Source: Chitinophagaceae bacterium (lineage in GTDB: Bacteria; Bacteroidota; Bacteroidia; Chitinophagales; Chitinophagaceae). Taken from it: a stretch of DNA of 42,875 nucleotides. Location: assembly GCA_025449935.1 (NCBI GenBank), contig JANWIJ010000058.1, forward strand, positions 1 to 42,875, read 5' to 3'. Of the stretch, positions 41,260-42,875 are shown in pieces. Every line of letters begins with the position of its first letter. Positions within the stretch are counted from its first letter, which is position 1. The notes under the pieces are model-generated. The model made no database searches. It saw only the letters and a list, made by a program, of their open reading frames with translations, and was not told the DNA's origin. Position numbers and translations under genes: made by a program.

Positions 41260-42291
41260 TTGAACGCTTCACCAAAAGTCTCCATTGTTATTCTCAACTG
41301 GAACGGGCAGAAATTCCTGCAACAATTCCTTCCTTTTGTGCTGTCAACCTCTTACAGCAACTTTGAAGTTATTGTCGCTGATAATGGCTCCACGGATCAG
41401 TCTGTTACTTTCCTGCAGGTAAACTACCCGGCCATCCGCCTTATTTGCTTTAAAGAAAATCATGGTTTTGCCAGGGGATATAACCTGGCATTAAGAGAAG
41501 TTACAGCCGATTATTATGTCCTGCTGAATTCGGATGTGGAAGTACAACCTGGCTGGCTGCAACCCATGGTTGATCTCCTGGAAAATAACAGCTCTATAGC
41601 TGCCTGCCAGCCCAAAATTCTTGCTTATAACAACAAAAAAATCTTTGAATATGCCGGTGCAGCCGGTGGGTGGCTCGATACCTATGGCTACCCCTTTGCT
41701 AAAGGAAGGGTTTTTGATATCTGTGAAGAAGACCGGGGCCAGTATGACCTGTCCGAACCCGTGTTCTGGGCCAGCGGCGCATCGCTATTTATCCGGTCGG
41801 CTGTTTTTCATGAAATGAAAGGATTTGATGATTACTTTTTTGCTCACCAGGAAGAAATCGATCTGTGCTGGCGGATACAACTGGCAGGATACAATATCTA
41901 TTCCTGCCCCGGGTCAGTTGTATACCATGTGGGTGGTGGTACACTGCCAAGAGGAAATTCCTTGAAAACATATCTCAATTTCCGGAATAACAAAATCATG
42001 CTTTCCAAAAATCTTCCATGGAATAAAAAATTATGGGTGATGCCTGCCCGATACCTGCTGGATGGTATTTCAGCATGGAAGGGCCTCTTATCCGGAGATG
42101 GCGGGTATTTTATTGCGATCCTCCGGGCACAACTGGCTTTTATAAAATGGTGGCTGTTTCATAAAAGAAAATCCGTAATGCCGGTTTCCCGGAGAGGCCG
42201 CCTTTCAGGATTACTCCAAAAGAATATAGTATGGGAACATTTTGTCAACAAGAGAAAATATTTTAGTGAAATTGTCCGGAAAGGGGAGTGA
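41260..42291 (+). CDS. Family-2 glycosyltransferase (rhamnosyltransferase/WbbL-like)
   Basis: A 343-residue GT2 enzyme: VSIVILNWNGQKFL start, nucleotide-binding VIVADNGSTDQS, the metal-binding LLNSDVEVQPGW (D-x-D type), then FWASGASLFIRSAVFHEMKGFDDYFFAHQEEIDLCWR with the base-like ED region, and a C-terminal basic tail. This is the WbbL/rhamnosyltransferase type that adds sugars to lipid-linked surface glycans. Sugar and acceptor are unknown. The start is TTG; no ATG exists upstream before the promoter box. It is followed after 41 bases by a small membrane protein. Confidence 0.88.
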   Translation: MNASPKVSIVILNWNGQKFLQQFLPFVLSTSYSNFEVIVADNGSTDQSVTFLQVNYPAIRLICFKENHGFARGYNLALREVTADYYVLLNSDVEVQPGWLQPMVDLLENNSSIAACQPKILAYNNKKIFEYAGAAGGWLDTYGYPFAKGRVFDICEEDRGQYDLSEPVFWASGASLFIRSAVFHEMKGFDDYFFAHQEEIDLCWRIQLAGYNIYSCPGSVVYHVGGGTLPRGNSLKTYLNFRNNKIMLSKNLPWNKKLWVMPARYLLDGISAWKGLLSGDGGYFIAILRAQLAFIKWWLFHKRKSVMPVSRRGRLSGLLQKNIVWEHFVNKRKYFSEIVRKGE

Positions 42292-42307
42292 TTTTAGGCC
42301 GAACCCT

Positions 42308-42315
42308 TATTTTTG
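42308..42315 (+). promoter_or_regulatory. -7 promoter box TATTTTTG for the 72-residue protein
   Basis: An exact -7 match; a start near 42322 precedes the ATG at 42333 and lies after the GTG at 42288, which decides the shorter start for that gene. Confidence 0.5.
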
Positions 42316-42332
42316 CACCACAAAATTGCAAT

Positions 42333-42551
42333 ATGAGCAATCAACATGAATACCAGGAAGAACTAAAAAAAGTCAGGGACAAGGATTTTACCCATAACTG
42401 GGTTGCTTCATCTGCTTTTCTTTTCTACCTGCAGGTAGCATGTATCGTAGCTTTTGTGTTAGGAGGTTGTTATATGCTGTATACCAAAAGCTATGACAAA
42501 ATAGATGTCCCGGTGCAGGAAAGCAGCCAATACACCCCAAAATACAAATAA
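42333..42551 (+). CDS. Small single-helix membrane protein, unknown function
   Basis: A 72-residue protein with a charged N-terminus (MSNQHEYQEELKKVRDKDF), one membrane helix (about 26-50, SSAFLFYLQVACIVAFVLGG) and a short polar C-terminus rich in Tyr, Lys and Pro. I do not recognise a family. A longer frame starts with a GTG at 42288 overlapping the glycosyltransferase stop, but a promoter box sits inside it and the ATG at 42333 gives a typical protein start. It may be transcribed with or separately from the glycosyltransferase. Confidence 0.7.
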   Translation: MSNQHEYQEELKKVRDKDFTHNWVASSAFLFYLQVACIVAFVLGGCYMLYTKSYDKIDVPVQESSQYTPKYK

Positions 42552-42586
42552 GCGGGTTTAAATTTTTTTAAAAAAGGCGCAAGTCC

Positions 42587-42594
42587 TATTTTTG
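42587..42594 (+). promoter_or_regulatory. -7 promoter box TATTTTTG ahead of the tRNA-Gly locus
   Basis: An exact TAnnTTTG match. A start near 42601 would put both the interrupted tRNA-Gly copy and the intact tRNA-Gly on one transcript ending at the terminator at 42834. The -33 region is only a T run. Confidence 0.5.
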
Positions 42595-42643
42595 CGTCCC
42601 TTTAGTTCTTTCAATGCTTGATAGTAAATCGGGCAAAAAACAT

Positions 42644-42698
42644 GCGGAAGTAGCTCATTTGGTAGAGCACGATCCGCCAGCTGGCGGATCGGGGTGGC
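42644..42698 (+). pseudogene. Interrupted tRNA-Gly 5' copy carrying a palindrome in place of the anticodon loop
   Basis: The first 29 bases are identical to tRNA-Gly at 42760 (acceptor 5' strand, D-arm, start of the anticodon stem CGA). Then CCTTGCCAAGG of the real tRNA is replaced by TCCGCCAGCTGGCGGA, and identity resumes with TCGGGGTGGC. After that the T-arm and 3' acceptor strand are gone. The copy also shares the upstream GGCAAAAA-CAT flank. It cannot fold into a working tRNA because it lacks the 3' half and the anticodon. Confidence 0.92.
42670..42691. repeat. Perfect 22-base palindrome inside the interrupted tRNA-Gly copy
   Basis: The palindrome has the core TCCGCCAGCTGGCGGA (42673-42688) extended by the tRNA's own CGA and TCG, so the insert continues the anticodon stem into a longer perfect hairpin. 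It is not followed by a T run. Confidence 0.93.
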
Positions 42699-42759
42699 TA
42701 ACAAAAGTTCTTTTAATTGCTGGCATTAAACTGATAGTTATCGGATCCGGCAAAAACAT

Positions 42760-42832
<73 letters not shown>

Positions 42833-42833
42833 C

Positions 42834-42863
42834 AAAAATCCCGCCGCCGGCGGGATTTTTTTT
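42834..42863 (+). terminator. Intrinsic terminator after tRNA-Gly
   Basis: AAAAATCCCGCC (42834-42845) pairs with GGCGGGATTTTT (42849-42860) around a three-base loop, followed by more T. This is a strong rho-independent terminator. Confidence 0.93.
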
Positions 42864-42875
42864 ACATGGCCGCCC

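Noticed and set aside
42644-42698. The first tRNA-Gly-like sequence as a second working tRNA
   Set aside because: It lacks the T-arm, 3' acceptor strand and anticodon.

Overview
The window reads as chromosomal DNA of a member of the Bacteroidota, most likely near the family Chitinophagaceae. The evidence is the repeated promoter signal TTTG-N19-TAnnTTTG, weak Shine-Dalgarno signals, and families typical of the phylum: a DUF3667 protein, a DUF6526 protein, a bacterial GH3-family protein, dxr next to rseP, CinA, a tmRNA with a long tag, and prolyl oligopeptidases with a Sec signal. I see no phage, plasmid, integrase, transposase or CRISPR array. Most of the window is ordinary housekeeping sequence.

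Layout. Bases 1-8300 hold small metabolic and envelope genes: DoxX, a YbgC-like thioesterase, a site-2 protease homologue, DUF6526, a PBP4-type D-Ala-D-Ala peptidase, CinA, a 2-oxoacid dehydrogenase E2 subunit, a lipoprotein phosphatase and an orphan gene. Bases 8400-15300 hold a large S9 peptidase, a methyltransferase overlapping a DMT transporter, a dolichol-phosphate-mannose-synthase-like glycosyltransferase, a DnaQ-like exonuclease and a 41-residue lipoprotein. Bases 15511-23643 are a signalling block of five minus-strand genes: two soluble PAS histidine kinases (four and nine PAS domains), two NarL/LuxR-type regulators and one stand-alone receiver.

Bases 23833-24232 encode tmRNA, divergent from a membrane-anchored MutS-like ATPase. 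Then come rseP, dxr and a GH3 gene on the minus strand, rplU-rpmA on the plus strand, a 28-residue lysine/alanine peptide gene with its own promoter and terminator, and a PolX whose polymerase active site looks dead. A minus-strand operon DUF3667-mazG-ntrY-like kinase follows, then a secreted YD-repeat-like protein, tRNA-Leu(GAG), another kinase, a family-2 glycosyltransferase, a 72-residue membrane protein and tRNA-Gly(GCC).

The most unusual signal is at the two tRNA loci. At each one a near-identical copy of the 5' flank plus the 5' part of the tRNA lies just upstream of the intact gene. In each case the partial copy runs into a perfect GC-rich palindrome. At tRNA-Gly the palindrome replaces the anticodon loop and part of the stem exactly, between unchanged flanks. 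At tRNA-Leu it follows the first ten or so tRNA bases. The same architecture at two unrelated tRNAs within 3 kb suggests a recurring process, perhaps palindromic (REP-like) mini-elements associated with tRNA duplication. This is inference and needs a genome-wide count.
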